In this document: in pieces, positions 17,308 to 25,595 of the stretch | How the letters are laid out: each line of letters starts with the position of its first letter | How positions within the stretch are numbered: position 1 is the stretch's first letter | Assembly: GCA_045597205.1 (NCBI GenBank) | Contig: JAZODT010000009.1 | Location: 1-39,877, forward strand | DNA: 39,877 nt | Reading direction: 5' to 3' | DNA from: UMGS755 sp045597205 | GTDB lineage: Bacteria; Bacillota; Clostridia; UBA1381; UBA9506 | Position numbers and translations under genes: made by a program | Notes under the pieces: generated by a model | What the model saw: only the letters and a program-made list of their open reading frames with translations | What the model was told of the DNA's origin: nothing | The model's database searches: none

Positions 17308-17807
17308 TATTTTACCTCCTCAAGCTGTTCTGCGTCGTAATCAATGGCAACAATAAAGCCGTGCATTGCAACGCTCTCAGAACGCAGTGCCACTTCCTTG
17401 CCGATTTTAATGGTTTGACCATCCAATAAAATATCAGGATAAGCCACATCGGCCTCAGCTTCAATTTGAATTAAACCATCAAACCGGCCTTGGGGATTGG
17501 ATAATACTAAGGTATCATTTTTTTGTGAAATAATTTTTGCCGGTTCTGTTGAAACAGCAGCAATTTTACCCATTGCGCCTTTTGTCACACCATCCATGAC
17601 CTGTTCGCCTGGGATGACATGGTTAAAATAAGCTGCATCCTGATTTTGCACTTCAACCGTATAGGTGATGTGGAGTTTGTTTTCGGCTTGTCCGCCGCCT
17701 GCAAAAAGGACATAAGCTAAAGCAATGGCAGCAATTAAAACCAAAACAAAGAAAATATCCAAAAGATTAATTTTTCCAAACAACCGACCTTTATTATCTA
17801 TGATCAT
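17307..17807 (-). CDS. DUF4330 family membrane-anchored protein (first paralogue)
   Basis: A 166-residue protein with the N-terminal signature MIIDNKGRLFGKINLLD, a single membrane helix (about residues 15-36) and an extracytoplasmic beta-rich domain with a VTKGAMGKIAAVSTEPAK segment. It matches DUF4330, a family of unknown function. GAGG lies upstream of the ATG, and its start overlaps the end of the glycosyltransferase gene by 14 nt. Two unlike but related copies in tandem suggest an old duplication and perhaps a heteromeric assembly. No catalytic residues are evident. Confidence 0.75.
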   Translation of the reverse strand: MIIDNKGRLFGKINLLDIFFVLVLIAAIALAYVLFAGGGQAENKLHITYTVEVQNQDAAYFNHVIPGEQVMDGVTKGAMGKIAAVSTEPAKIISQKNDTLVLSNPQGRFDGLIQIEAEADVAYPDILLDGQTIKIGKEVALRSESVAMHGFIVAIDYDAEQLEEVK

Positions 17808-18906
17808 TGGTTAAAACCTCCCTATAAAGATTTTCTAAATTCGTAACCATTGTTTTAACGGTGAAATTACGATTATATTTTTCTTTTGCTTTTTCAGACA
17901 GTTTGGCTAAATATGTTGGATTGTGCATGAGCTTTAGCATAGAGGAGGCTAAAGAAGCGCTATCGGCATAGCCCACCAATAAACCGTCTTCGTTATTGGT
18001 AACTAGTTCGGTGTTCCCGCCGGCTATTGTGGCAATGGAGGGTTTGCCTAAACTCATGGCCTCTAAAATGGATAAACACATAGCCTCCGATTCGGAGGTG
18101 TTAATGTTTACATCGGTTATATTTAATAACGCAGTCGTGTCTTTTACAAAACCGGTAAAAATGACGTTGTTTTCCAAATTATAACGGCGGACACGTTCTT
18201 TTAAACTGTCTGCCAAACTGCCATCGCCCACAATTAAAAATTTAGCTTTGATATCTTCCTTTAAAAGCTGGCGGGCGGCCTTGATAAAATATTTATGGCC
18301 CTTTACCGGCTCTAACCGGGCAAAAATACCAAAAACAGTTTCATCTTCTTTAATTCCATATTGTTGGCGGATGAGGGCACATTCGTCAGCAGGGAGACTG
18401 CGCATGGGTTCCACACCATTATTGACCAATTTTATTTTTTCGGGATGAATACCGGAATCTTTTAAGTTTATAGCCACGGCGTCAGATACGGCAATGTAGT
18501 AATCACAAAGAGCGTTATTTACAAAACTGATGGCCAAGGCTTTAAACCCGTGGGGCAGAGGTTCAATGCAATGACGGGTTGCCAAAATGACAGGTACTCT
18601 TGCTTTTCTGCCGGCAATGCGGGCTGAAAGACAGGCATGGGTATGTAACAGGTCTGGCTTGATTTTTAAAAATAAATCTTTCAGGACTTTAACGCAGTGC
18701 TTGTTATAAGACTGGTCTGCCATAAAGGGGACTTCGATAAGTGTAACACCTTCACAGGTACGAACAAAGTCTGAAAGCTGGCTGCCCTCCGGCAGTACAA
18801 CGGTTACCTTAAAAGCTAGGCGGTCAAAGTTTTTTAAATAGTTAAGCAAATATTTTCCGGCACCGCCAATGTTGGTATCAGAAAGCACCTGTACAACATG
18901 GATCAT
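17794..18906 (-). CDS. GT4-family glycosyltransferase
   Basis: A 370-residue retaining glycosyltransferase with two Rossmann domains. The N-terminal donor/acceptor loop is DTNIGGAGKYLLNYL, the central acceptor region includes LLHTHACLSARIAGR, and the C-terminal nucleotide-sugar site carries GIFARLEPVKGHKYFIKAA and the E-X7-E motif in ESEAMCLSILEAMSLG. There is no membrane segment, so it would act on the cytoplasmic face on a lipid-linked glycan. Its ATG overlaps the polymerase/ligase stop as ATGA with GGAGGTGA upstream. With the O-antigen ligase-like gene and murJ it forms an envelope glycan block. Sugar specificity is unknown. Confidence 0.88.
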   Translation of the reverse strand: MIHVVQVLSDTNIGGAGKYLLNYLKNFDRLAFKVTVVLPEGSQLSDFVRTCEGVTLIEVPFMADQSYNKHCVKVLKDLFLKIKPDLLHTHACLSARIAGRKARVPVILATRHCIEPLPHGFKALAISFVNNALCDYYIAVSDAVAINLKDSGIHPEKIKLVNNGVEPMRSLPADECALIRQQYGIKEDETVFGIFARLEPVKGHKYFIKAARQLLKEDIKAKFLIVGDGSLADSLKERVRRYNLENNVIFTGFVKDTTALLNITDVNINTSESEAMCLSILEAMSLGKPSIATIAGGNTELVTNNEDGLLVGYADSASLASSMLKLMHNPTYLAKLSEKAKEKYNRNFTVKTMVTNLENLYREVLTNDHR

Positions 18907-20819
18907 ATATTGTCACCTCCATGACCGGAATCAGAAAAGTTAAAATCCGGAGCTGTTGCAGAGCCGGCAAAAGCCAAAACAATCCAGAACAACAACACCA
19001 TTTTATAGTTATACCATACATTATCAGTTAATCCCTGGAATAAAAAACCCAATAATCCGGCAGCAAAAGCCATGGAAACAGCAGCCGACATCCGTTTTCT
19101 GTTGTGGTAAACCATAATGGAAAAACTTTGCCGCATAAAAGCAAGAATCATAGCTAAAAATGCGGTGATGCCGCAAATGCCGGTTTCAACCCACAGTTGC
19201 AAGAACAAATTGTGGGCGTGCAGCGCAAAGTTTGCGCCTGCCAAGGCATATTTAGGATAAATCATAGAAAAAGCATCTGATCCGGGACCGATACCACTCA
19301 GCCAAAAATCGCGAAGCATAGTAGCAGAAGCACGCCAGATAGAAACGCGATAAGCTGTGGAAGTATCAGCTGTGTTACCAATGCTGAGCAATCGGTTGGC
19401 AATGGCCGAGTTAGAGCCTAACAACATGGGAATCATAAAAATACCTAATATGGCAAGGAGCGACCAGCGCTTGTCCATAATCAGCAAAAATGTAGCCACG
19501 GCTAAGAACACGCCCAACCAGGCACCTCTTGACCAGGTGAAAATCATACAAGCACCAAGCATTAACAAAAGGCCGGTGTAAATGGTTTTTTGGCCGTTGG
19601 TTTTACTTTTCCAAATAACGGCCATGGCAATGGGGATTAAAAGAACAAGATATTCCCCTAATACATTGGGGTTATCAAACGTAGAATAAACCCTTATTTT
19701 AATCTGTTCAAACATTTCCTGGTCAACCCAGGAAGCAGTGGAGGACACGCCGGCAAAGTTTTGATAAACACCGTAGAGTGCAACTAAACCGGACATTAAC
19801 AGAAAACAGATTAATGCTGCCCGCCACTTCTTTTTGGTATCCAACGTTTGAAATGTTACAAAATAAAACAGAATAAAGGCTAAATGCAAAAACAAAATCT
19901 GCAAGCTTTTCATAAACGTAAAGGAGTTTAAGGTTCCTAAGGTAAGGGTTAAAGCAAAAATGGTAACATAACCACCTAAAGGAACAGAACGAAGCGCCAT
20001 ATCTTTATTGGTGGCAAGTTTTAAGAAAAAGGAGAAAACCGTTAGGCAACTGCAGGCGGCCAAAGCCATGGTCGGCAAAATTGGTGCGGCAACGATGATG
20101 GTGAAAACCCCAAAAATTGTGTAACGAAGCACAAGCGCAACATAGAATACGCCACCGATTGCCAGAAGAAAGCCAACCATTGGCATGAAAGCAGCCATGC
20201 AGGCTAAAACCAAACCAATAGCAACGCCAATCAAAGGATTTGCCAGAAAAAACTCAGGGTCCTTTAAAAACAGTTTACTGTCAGAATCCTTTTTAATATA
20301 GCAAAACAAACCGCCAAAGGCCGTGAGAACGCGACTGCCTTTAAGCAGAGATTTTAAGCTACGGTTAATGACGATGCAAAATAAGGATATAAGGAACAAG
20401 CTGGCAATGCAGCACCATTCAATTAAAGAGGGGAAAGAAATAAACACACGCAGAACGCCATAACCCAACGAAAAGGCACATAAAACCACGCCATAAATGC
20501 GAATGCTGACATTATTCCAGTTTGCAAGCAACCAAACAATGCCGCTGGAACTGGTGAGCTCTTTAGCAGGGGCATCAGCACGGGTAGCGATATAACGGCA
20601 AATGGCTACAGGTAAAGTCAGCAGTTTATAAAACAGGCTTTCTTTAAATATAACCCCCCAATCCTTAACTGCAAAAAGCCGCCCTACAAAGCTGTCACTA
20701 AAAAAACGAGCCAGTGCGGCAGAAATATGGTTAAAGCAACGGCCGGCGATACTTTCGTCAAACCAAAGGGCCAACGTGCTAAACAATTTGGTGAAAAAAT
20801 TAATAATAGAGCTTTGCAT
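18903..20819 (-). CDS. O-antigen ligase/polymerase-like membrane protein
   Basis: A 638-residue polytopic protein with ten or more hydrophobic segments and a large extracytoplasmic loop. The Wzy_C-type motif appears as RVSIWRASATMLRDFWLSGIGPGSDAF and HAHNLFLQLWVETGICG, and TFDNPNVLGEYLVLLIP lies before it, all typical of the O-antigen ligase family. Such proteins polymerise or ligate lipid-linked glycans outside the membrane. In a Gram-positive this may be an exopolysaccharide or wall polymer enzyme, and the name does not prove lipopolysaccharide. The ATG at 20819 overlaps the murJ stop as TGATG with AAGG 8 nt upstream. The first 110 residues contain an amphipathic/hydrophobic extension before the main core. 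Confidence 0.85.
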   Translation of the reverse strand: MQSSIINFFTKLFSTLALWFDESIAGRCFNHISAALARFFSDSFVGRLFAVKDWGVIFKESLFYKLLTLPVAICRYIATRADAPAKELTSSSGIVWLLANWNNVSIRIYGVVLCAFSLGYGVLRVFISFPSLIEWCCIASLFLISLFCIVINRSLKSLLKGSRVLTAFGGLFCYIKKDSDSKLFLKDPEFFLANPLIGVAIGLVLACMAAFMPMVGFLLAIGGVFYVALVLRYTIFGVFTIIVAAPILPTMALAACSCLTVFSFFLKLATNKDMALRSVPLGGYVTIFALTLTLGTLNSFTFMKSLQILFLHLAFILFYFVTFQTLDTKKKWRAALICFLLMSGLVALYGVYQNFAGVSSTASWVDQEMFEQIKIRVYSTFDNPNVLGEYLVLLIPIAMAVIWKSKTNGQKTIYTGLLLMLGACMIFTWSRGAWLGVFLAVATFLLIMDKRWSLLAILGIFMIPMLLGSNSAIANRLLSIGNTADTSTAYRVSIWRASATMLRDFWLSGIGPGSDAFSMIYPKYALAGANFALHAHNLFLQLWVETGICGITAFLAMILAFMRQSFSIMVYHNRKRMSAAVSMAFAAGLLGFLFQGLTDNVWYNYKMVLLFWIVLAFAGSATAPDFNFSDSGHGGDNI

Positions 20820-22378
20820 CAATTCGCCTTCTTTCTTTTCTTTTGCATAACGGAGAGTAAATCGCTTGCTTCCTCTGTCCGAAAAGCAAAAAGTAATGCC
20901 AAATAAATTACCATACCAACCAAAGCCGGAGTAAATACATTAAGGAACCGACCCAACAAAGAATCAGCAAAGGGTATTGTGTGCGCTATATAATATACTC
21001 CTAATGCCATAATTAAAGCAACAAGCAAAAGTTTTAACAAATTCACAACATCCTGCCGTTTTAAAAAGTGCAAACGTTTATTTAATCGCAACAACAGGCA
21101 CAGTCCAATGACATTTGCGGCTAGCGAGGCGGCCAAAGCCACACCCCACAGACCAGTGTTATAGCCACGGACAAATATAAAACTTAATAAAATATTGAGT
21201 GAAATGCCACCCATAGCGATCAGCATGGGTGTTTTACCATCTTTTAACGCATAAAAAGCTTTATTCAAAATTTCGCTAATGCCAAATCCCACCATGCCCA
21301 AAGAATAAAAGAGCAGGGCAGAAGCGGTTAACGCTGTGCTTTGGGCGTTAAACTCACCCCGTTCATAGACAAAACGGATGATGGGCACCCTGAGCAATAA
21401 AAACAACACCATAACCGGCAAAATGACAGCAATGACAATTTTCATTGCTTTACTGATAACAGTAGCCAGTTCTTTTTGTTGATTGCCGGCAGCTAACCGG
21501 GAAATAGAAGGGAAAATTAAATTTGATACAGCATAAGTTAGCACACCAACAAAAATTATATATAGCTTATTGGCATAATCCAAAGCGGCAACGGCTTGCC
21601 CCTCATTCAAAAAGGAAGCAAGATAAATATTAACTGTGGAGTTAATGGGCTGCACCCAGGAGCTGATTAAAATGGGTAATGCCAGCGCCACAGTTTTTTT
21701 CATACCGTCGCTTTTTAAATCTAAAACGGGACGATAACAAAACTTTTTCTTTTTCAAAGCCGGCAGTTGCACCAAAACCTGAAATCCCCAGGCGATGAGC
21801 ATAGCAATGGCCACGCCGTGAATACCGAACCGGTCACGGACAAGCAAAAGATAAATTACCATCAATGCGTTAGAAACCAAACTGATGGCGGCAGGCACAT
21901 TAAATTCGCCCAATGATTGCAAAATACCGGTTAATGCATAAGCTAAACCGGTAAACAGCATGGTGGGGAACAGAATAATAACTAACTGTGCCGCCAACTC
22001 TTTTTCGCTGGTACCCAAACCGCTGCCGATAAAACCAGCGATGGGACGGGCAAACAACATACCAATTAAGCAAAATAAACCGGTAATTAATAGGATGGCA
22101 TTAATGAAGGAATTGGCATACCGTGTTGCTTCTTTATCCTGCTTATTTTCAATGTATTCATTAAAAACCGGAATAAAAGAAGACGAAACAGCAGCCCCTA
22201 AAGTAATGTCAAAAAACAAAAGAGGAATGCGGGAGGCTGTTAAAAAAGCTGCCGCCTGACCACCTGTGCCATACAAAGACGCAAATAAAACTTCACGCAC
22301 CATGCCTGTTAGCTTGGCGAGCAAAGTTGCAATAATCATAAATCCGGCTGTTTTAATAGTATTTTTTGCGTTCAGCAT
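20819..22378 (-). CDS. murJ: MurJ/MviN-family lipid II flippase
   Basis: A 519-residue MOP-superfamily transporter with about 14 membrane segments that flips lipid II (or a related lipid-linked glycan) to the outer face. The N-terminal ARLTGMVREVLFASLYGTG-like residues (LAKLTGMVREVLFASLYGTG), DITLGAAVSSSFIPVFNEY and VYERGEFNAQST are family signatures. AAAGGA lies upstream of the ATG and the gene has the first promoter of the cluster. Position next to a glycosyltransferase and a polymerase/ligase leaves open that it flips a polysaccharide unit rather than peptidoglycan precursor. A second murJ elsewhere would support that. Confidence 0.93.
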   Translation of the reverse strand: MLNAKNTIKTAGFMIIATLLAKLTGMVREVLFASLYGTGGQAAAFLTASRIPLLFFDITLGAAVSSSFIPVFNEYIENKQDKEATRYANSFINAILLITGLFCLIGMLFARPIAGFIGSGLGTSEKELAAQLVIILFPTMLFTGLAYALTGILQSLGEFNVPAAISLVSNALMVIYLLLVRDRFGIHGVAIAMLIAWGFQVLVQLPALKKKKFCYRPVLDLKSDGMKKTVALALPILISSWVQPINSTVNIYLASFLNEGQAVAALDYANKLYIIFVGVLTYAVSNLIFPSISRLAAGNQQKELATVISKAMKIVIAVILPVMVLFLLLRVPIIRFVYERGEFNAQSTALTASALLFYSLGMVGFGISEILNKAFYALKDGKTPMLIAMGGISLNILLSFIFVRGYNTGLWGVALAASLAANVIGLCLLLRLNKRLHFLKRQDVVNLLKLLLVALIMALGVYYIAHTIPFADSLLGRFLNVFTPALVGMVIYLALLFAFRTEEASDLLSVMQKKRKKAN

Positions 22379-22414
22379 GGCGGAATCCTTTTTACATAAA
22401 TAATATTAAATTAT

Positions 22415-22443
22415 ATTATATAATAAAGTAGAAAAAAAGTCAA
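22415..22443 (-). promoter_or_regulatory. Promoter of the murJ-led 16-kb cluster
   Basis: On the minus strand TTGACT (22438-22443), a 17-nt spacer and TATAAT (22415-22420), within very AT-rich DNA. It is the only strong promoter I found ahead of the sixteen collinear genes ending at 6248, though internal promoters may exist inside coding regions. Confidence 0.82.
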
Positions 22444-22475
22444 TAAAATTACCCTTTTTCTATCATAAAAACATA

Positions 22476-22514
22476 TAAAAAAGCTATAGCAAAAATAACG
22501 TTTGCTATAGCTTC
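22476..22514 (-). terminator. Terminator of the NlpC/P60 gene
   Basis: On the minus strand AGCTATAGCAAA pairs with TTTGCTATAGCT across a 7-nt loop (about 22482-22512), followed by six T. It ends the NlpC/P60 transcript before the murJ promoter. Its stem resembles those of the terminators at 23826 and 36853. Confidence 0.87.
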
Positions 22515-22532
22515 ATCATGTCTAACATTCAA

Positions 22533-23216
22533 TTAACGGATAATTCTTCTTGCGGCATAGTAAACATCGTTATAATAACCGCTGACGATGCTGGTATATT
22601 TCACAACGTCACCTGTTTGGGGAGCGTGAATCATCATGCCGTCGCCGGCGTAAATACCAACATGGTGAACATAAGAACTGTTGGCACGCTTAAATAAAAC
22701 TAAATCGCCTGGTTGCAGTTCGTTTTTGCTGACAGCCACACCGTTTTTTAACTGGTCATGAGCTACACGGTTTAAAGAGTAACCTAACTGACGATAAATA
22801 AAAGAGGTAAAACCTGAGCAGTCAAAACCTTTAGGACCGTTGCCGCCATAAACATAAGGTGTGCCTAAATATTGTTTAGCCAGCTGCACAACACGATTGC
22901 CACCGGTGAAATTACCGCGTGCTGCAACATCCTGTGGACGGATGCTAACATAATCAGCACATATGTATGCAAAATTACCACCGCCGGTACCAATTTTGTA
23001 CCAATTGCTGTTTTTTTCAAATACGTCGAGCAGTACGCCGCTATTAATTTGTGTTAATACAGAAAAGTTAGTTCCGGCGCCGGAGCGAACATTAACGTTA
23101 GTTCCAGTGACAATACCTACGCAAGGATAAGACTCTGCGCTGACAGAAGTGACAGTCATGCCTGTGAGCAACACAAAAGCTGCTAACAAAACAGTCAGTT
23201 TCTTCAGTTTTAGCAT
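22533..23216 (-). CDS. Secreted SH3b-NlpC/P60 peptidoglycan endopeptidase
   Basis: A 227-residue exported cell-wall hydrolase. Residues 1-27 form a signal peptide with a basic start, a hydrophobic core and a SVSA cleavage site. Residues 33-95 are a bacterial SH3 domain (VNVRSGAGTNFSVL). Residues 108-227 are an NlpC/P60 domain with the catalytic Cys133 in FDCSGFT, His185 in VHHVGIY and the third polar residue His197 in MIHAPQTG. The family cuts gamma-D-Glu-diaminopimelate or related stem-peptide bonds. GGAGG lies 9 nt upstream of the ATG, and the gene has a consensus promoter and its own terminator, indicating strong monocistronic expression. Confidence 0.94.
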   Translation of the reverse strand: MLKLKKLTVLLAAFVLLTGMTVTSVSAESYPCVGIVTGTNVNVRSGAGTNFSVLTQINSGVLLDVFEKNSNWYKIGTGGGNFAYICADYVSIRPQDVAARGNFTGGNRVVQLAKQYLGTPYVYGGNGPKGFDCSGFTSFIYRQLGYSLNRVAHDQLKNGVAVSKNELQPGDLVLFKRANSSYVHHVGIYAGDGMMIHAPQTGDVVKYTSIVSGYYNDVYYAARRIIR

Positions 23217-23262
23217 AAAAAATAACCTCCAAAAGGAATTGTTAAAAAAATATTACAAAATT

Positions 23263-23291
23263 ATTATATAGGATTTGAACAGATTTGTCAA
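23263..23291 (-). promoter_or_regulatory. Consensus promoter of the NlpC/P60 gene
   Basis: On the minus strand a perfect TTGACA (23286-23291), a 17-nt spacer and a perfect TATAAT (23263-23268), about 47 nt from the ATG. It is the best sigma-A match in the window. Confidence 0.92.
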
Positions 23292-23363
23292 CAGTTTTTA
23301 AAACTTTTTTAACAATTTTGTATTAATTTTAATATTTTTTTAAGAGGTTAAACCACGAAAAGC

Positions 23364-23392
23364 TTGACGGTAACTGGCTTTTGATATATAAT
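23364..23392 (+). promoter_or_regulatory. Promoter of the ComEA-like gene
   Basis: TTGACG (23364-23369), 17 nt, TATAAT (23387-23392), about 35 nt before the ATG. It is divergent from the NlpC/P60 promoter 72 nt away. Confidence 0.82.
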
Positions 23393-23426
23393 TTAAACAT
23401 GAAAAAAATATACATAAGAGGGTATT

Positions 23427-23819
23427 ATGAGACGTGTAACATTGAAACAATGGATGATTCTGTTGCTTCTTGTTTTATTAATAACTTCATTTGGCTTGTG
23501 GCTTTTATACACAGATATGCGAAAAACGGAATGGGATATGCCCAGTCAAAACGGCATTGGGGAGATTGAACAAACAAAAGAGCAGGCGACAGCAGTGCCG
23601 ATAGAGAATGAAAAGGAACATGGCAGACTGGAATTAAACACGGCAAAAGTAGAAGAGTTAGCGTCATTGCCGGGCATTGGTCCTGTTCTTGCAGAACGGA
23701 TTGTGACATACCGCACAAAGACACCTTTTAAAGTAGTGCGGGATTTAAAGAAAGTTTCAGGTATTGGTAGTAAAAAGTTTGAAGCGGTGAAAGATTTAGT
23801 TTATGTTATGGGAGAATAG
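23427..23819 (+). CDS. Small membrane-anchored ComEA-like helix-hairpin-helix protein
   Basis: A 130-residue protein with an N-terminal membrane helix (about residues 8-28), a polar linker of about 40 residues and a C-terminal pair of helix-hairpin-helix motifs: ELNTAKVEELASLPGIGP near 69-86 and DLKKVSGIGSKKFEAVKDL near 106-124. This C-terminal domain is that of ComEA, the DNA receptor of natural transformation. The SLBB domain of classical ComEA is missing, making this a short form. It is monocistronic, and comEB/comEC are not adjacent. DNA binding outside the membrane is likely, but a competence role is unproven. GAGGG lies close to the ATG. Confidence 0.82.
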   Translation: MRRVTLKQWMILLLLVLLITSFGLWLLYTDMRKTEWDMPSQNGIGEIEQTKEQATAVPIENEKEHGRLELNTAKVEELASLPGIGPVLAERIVTYRTKTPFKVVRDLKKVSGIGSKKFEAVKDLVYVMGE

Positions 23820-23820
23820 A

Positions 23821-23868
23821 AAAAGGGCTGTAGCAAAATGATTTTAGTTTGCTACAGCCTATTTTATA
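23821..23868. terminator. Bidirectional terminator between ComEA-like and SPFH genes
   Basis: GGCTGTAGCAAA (23826-23837) pairs with TTTGCTACAGCC (23848-23859). T-rich tracts follow it on the plus strand, and a CTTTTTC tract follows it on the minus strand. It lies between convergent genes and can serve both. Confidence 0.88.
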
Positions 23869-23870
23869 TT

Positions 23871-24761
23871 TTATTCAGCTTTATCAGTCATAATTTCTTT
23901 TAAAGATGTGGCGAGACCGGCAAGGCTTTGAATGTCTGATGGAATAATGATTTTTGTTGCTTTACCGTCGGCAGCTGCCTGAAAAGCTTCTAAACTGCGC
24001 AGGGCGATGACTTCTTTTGTGGCACCGGCTTCGTTTAACATGCGAATACCTTCTGCCACGGCCTTTTGTACATTTAAAATTGCCTGTGCTTCGCCCTCAG
24101 CTTCTTGAATTTTAGCTTCGCGCTTGGCAATGGCGCGCAAAGCGGCAGGTTCCTTTTCGCCCTCGGCTACCAAAATGGCAGATTTTTTTTCGCCTTCGGC
24201 ACGCAAAATGGCTTCGCGACGTTCGCGTTCAGCTTTCATTTGCCGTTCCATGGAATCCTGAATTTCACGAGGCGGTAAAATGTTTTTCAATTCTACACGG
24301 TTTACACGTATGCCCCAGGGGTCAGTAGCTTCGTCTAAAATAGAACGCATTTTGGCGTTAACCGTATCTCTTGAGGTGAGCGTTTGGTCCAGCTCCATTT
24401 CACCAATAATGTTACGCAAAGTGGTAGCCGTTAAGTTTTCAATAGCAGACATGGGGTTTACCACACCGTAGGTGTATAATTTAGGGTCGGTGATCTGATA
24501 GAAAACAACCGTATCAATTTGCATGGTAACATTATCTTTGGTAATCACCGGTTGGGGGGCAAAATCCACAACCTGTTCTTTTAAAGAAACCACCTTTGCC
24601 ACTTTTTCAATCAATGGAATTTTAAAGTGCACGCCGGTGCCCCAAGTGGCTTTATAAGCCCCTAATCTTTGCATAACAAAAGCATTTGCCTGAGGTACAA
24701 TTTTGATGTTGGTAATAATGATAATAAAAGCAATAACCACCATAATAATAAAAATGCCCAT
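23871..24761 (-). CDS. SPFH/band 7 (stomatin/paraslipin-like) membrane protein
   Basis: A 296-residue band 7 protein. An N-terminal membrane helix (about residues 2-20) is followed by the band 7 domain with FVMQRLGAYKATWGTGVHFKIP, DNVTMQIDTVVFYQITDP and WGIRVNRVELKNILPP. An Ala/Glu/Arg-rich coiled coil (about 160-235) and a short oligomerisation tail ending in IIIPSDIQSLAGL complete it. Such proteins form membrane scaffolds that organise proteases and other complexes. It overlaps the NfeD gene by one base (TAATG), a conserved partnership. QmcA or paraslipin is the closest-looking type. It is not a FloA flotillin, judging by the C-terminus. Confidence 0.92.
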   Translation of the reverse strand: MGIFIIMVVIAFIIIITNIKIVPQANAFVMQRLGAYKATWGTGVHFKIPLIEKVAKVVSLKEQVVDFAPQPVITKDNVTMQIDTVVFYQITDPKLYTYGVVNPMSAIENLTATTLRNIIGEMELDQTLTSRDTVNAKMRSILDEATDPWGIRVNRVELKNILPPREIQDSMERQMKAERERREAILRAEGEKKSAILVAEGEKEPAALRAIAKREAKIQEAEGEAQAILNVQKAVAEGIRMLNEAGATKEVIALRSLEAFQAAADGKATKIIIPSDIQSLAGLATSLKEIMTDKAE

Positions 24762-25222
24762 TAGTTTTCAACCTCCTCAATTTCTTCAACAATTAATTTA
24801 ACACCCTGAATATCCTTTATACGCACAACAGTTTCGGACTGAATCGGCTTATCATTTTCGCTAATTGCAGACCAACGCTGACCCAAAACCTCTACCTGAC
24901 CGGCGGCGGTTAAAGGTGAAATGTCCTCAACAACTTTTGCCAAAGCACCAATTAATCTATCAGCGTTGGTTTTAATAATTTTTTGGTTAACAGCCCGTTC
25001 CATGAGAGGTTTTGCCAACAAAAGCACCAAACCGGAAACAGCTAAAAACACCAAAATTTGAAACCAACCCGGCAGCCCAATAGCAGCTATGATTATGGCG
25101 CCCAAAGCCCCCACCACAAACCAGATAGAAACTAAAGCGGCCGTAGCAGCCTCGGCAATTAAAAAAAGGACCATTAAAGCCAGCCAAATGACAACATCTG
25201 CATTTTGTATAAGTAATTCCAT
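24761..25222 (-). CDS. NfeD family membrane protein
   Basis: A 153-residue short NfeD protein: three closely spaced hydrophobic segments (about residues 10-70) followed by a soluble OB-fold domain (about 85-150) with GALAKVVEDISPL, GQVEVLGQRWSAIS and VVRIKDIQGVKLIVEE. The long-form serine protease domain is absent. Short NfeD proteins accompany SPFH scaffolds, and here the partner is coupled directly downstream. A TATAAT-like hexamer lies at 25241-25246 on the minus strand, but I found no convincing -35. Confidence 0.9.
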   Translation of the reverse strand: MELLIQNADVVIWLALMVLFLIAEAATAALVSIWFVVGALGAIIIAAIGLPGWFQILVFLAVSGLVLLLAKPLMERAVNQKIIKTNADRLIGALAKVVEDISPLTAAGQVEVLGQRWSAISENDKPIQSETVVRIKDIQGVKLIVEEIEEVEN

Positions 25223-25342
25223 ACATTCACCATCCTTTTCATTATATATACCACAAATATACAGAAAATAAACAAAATATTGGTATAAAACATTAAAAAA
25301 TGAAAAAAATAGTTTATATGAACAAAAAAGGAGGCTAATAAA

Positions 25343-25522
25343 ATGGCATTAGTACAAAAAACCGATCATCCTATTTCAGGTGTATCCTGCTCAGTCACAA
25401 ACTGCATATATAATGGTGGCAATATGACCTGTGAGGCATCCTCCATTGAGGTAACAACCTGTGACCCTTTGCAGCAATGCAGTGTGCAGTGTAAAACCTT
25501 TGAGCCACGTGCCGGACGATAA
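25343..25522 (+). CDS. DUF1540 cysteine-rich miniprotein
   Basis: A 59-residue protein not detectable by size-filtered gene calling. A strong AAGGAGG lies 8 nt upstream of the ATG. It has six cysteines (16, 21, 30, 40, 46, 50). The core GVSCSVTNCIYN-(6)-C-EASSIEV and the C-terminal CKTFEPR are the DUF1540 pattern, a metal-binding-looking domain widespread in Clostridia with unknown function. It lies 73 nt before addA, with a promoter for addA between them, so it is probably transcribed separately. No signal peptide or membrane segment is present. Confidence 0.85.
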   Translation: MALVQKTDHPISGVSCSVTNCIYNGGNMTCEASSIEVTTCDPLQQCSVQCKTFEPRAGR

Positions 25523-25530
25523 ATTTTTTC

Positions 25531-25559
25531 TTGCAAGACAAGCAAAGCTGTGCTATACT
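25531..25559 (+). promoter_or_regulatory. Promoter of addA
   Basis: TTGCAA (25531-25536), a 17-nt spacer and TATACT (25554-25559), 36 nt before the GTG start. I see no LexA operator here. Confidence 0.7.
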
Positions 25560-25595
25560 AAAAGAAAGTGAGAGAAAGCTTTTGAGGTGGTATAG

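Noticed and set aside
23425..23724. 99-codon minus-strand frame opposite the ComEA-like gene
   Set aside because: It overlaps a gene with clear promoter, family match and terminator, and its own product matches nothing.
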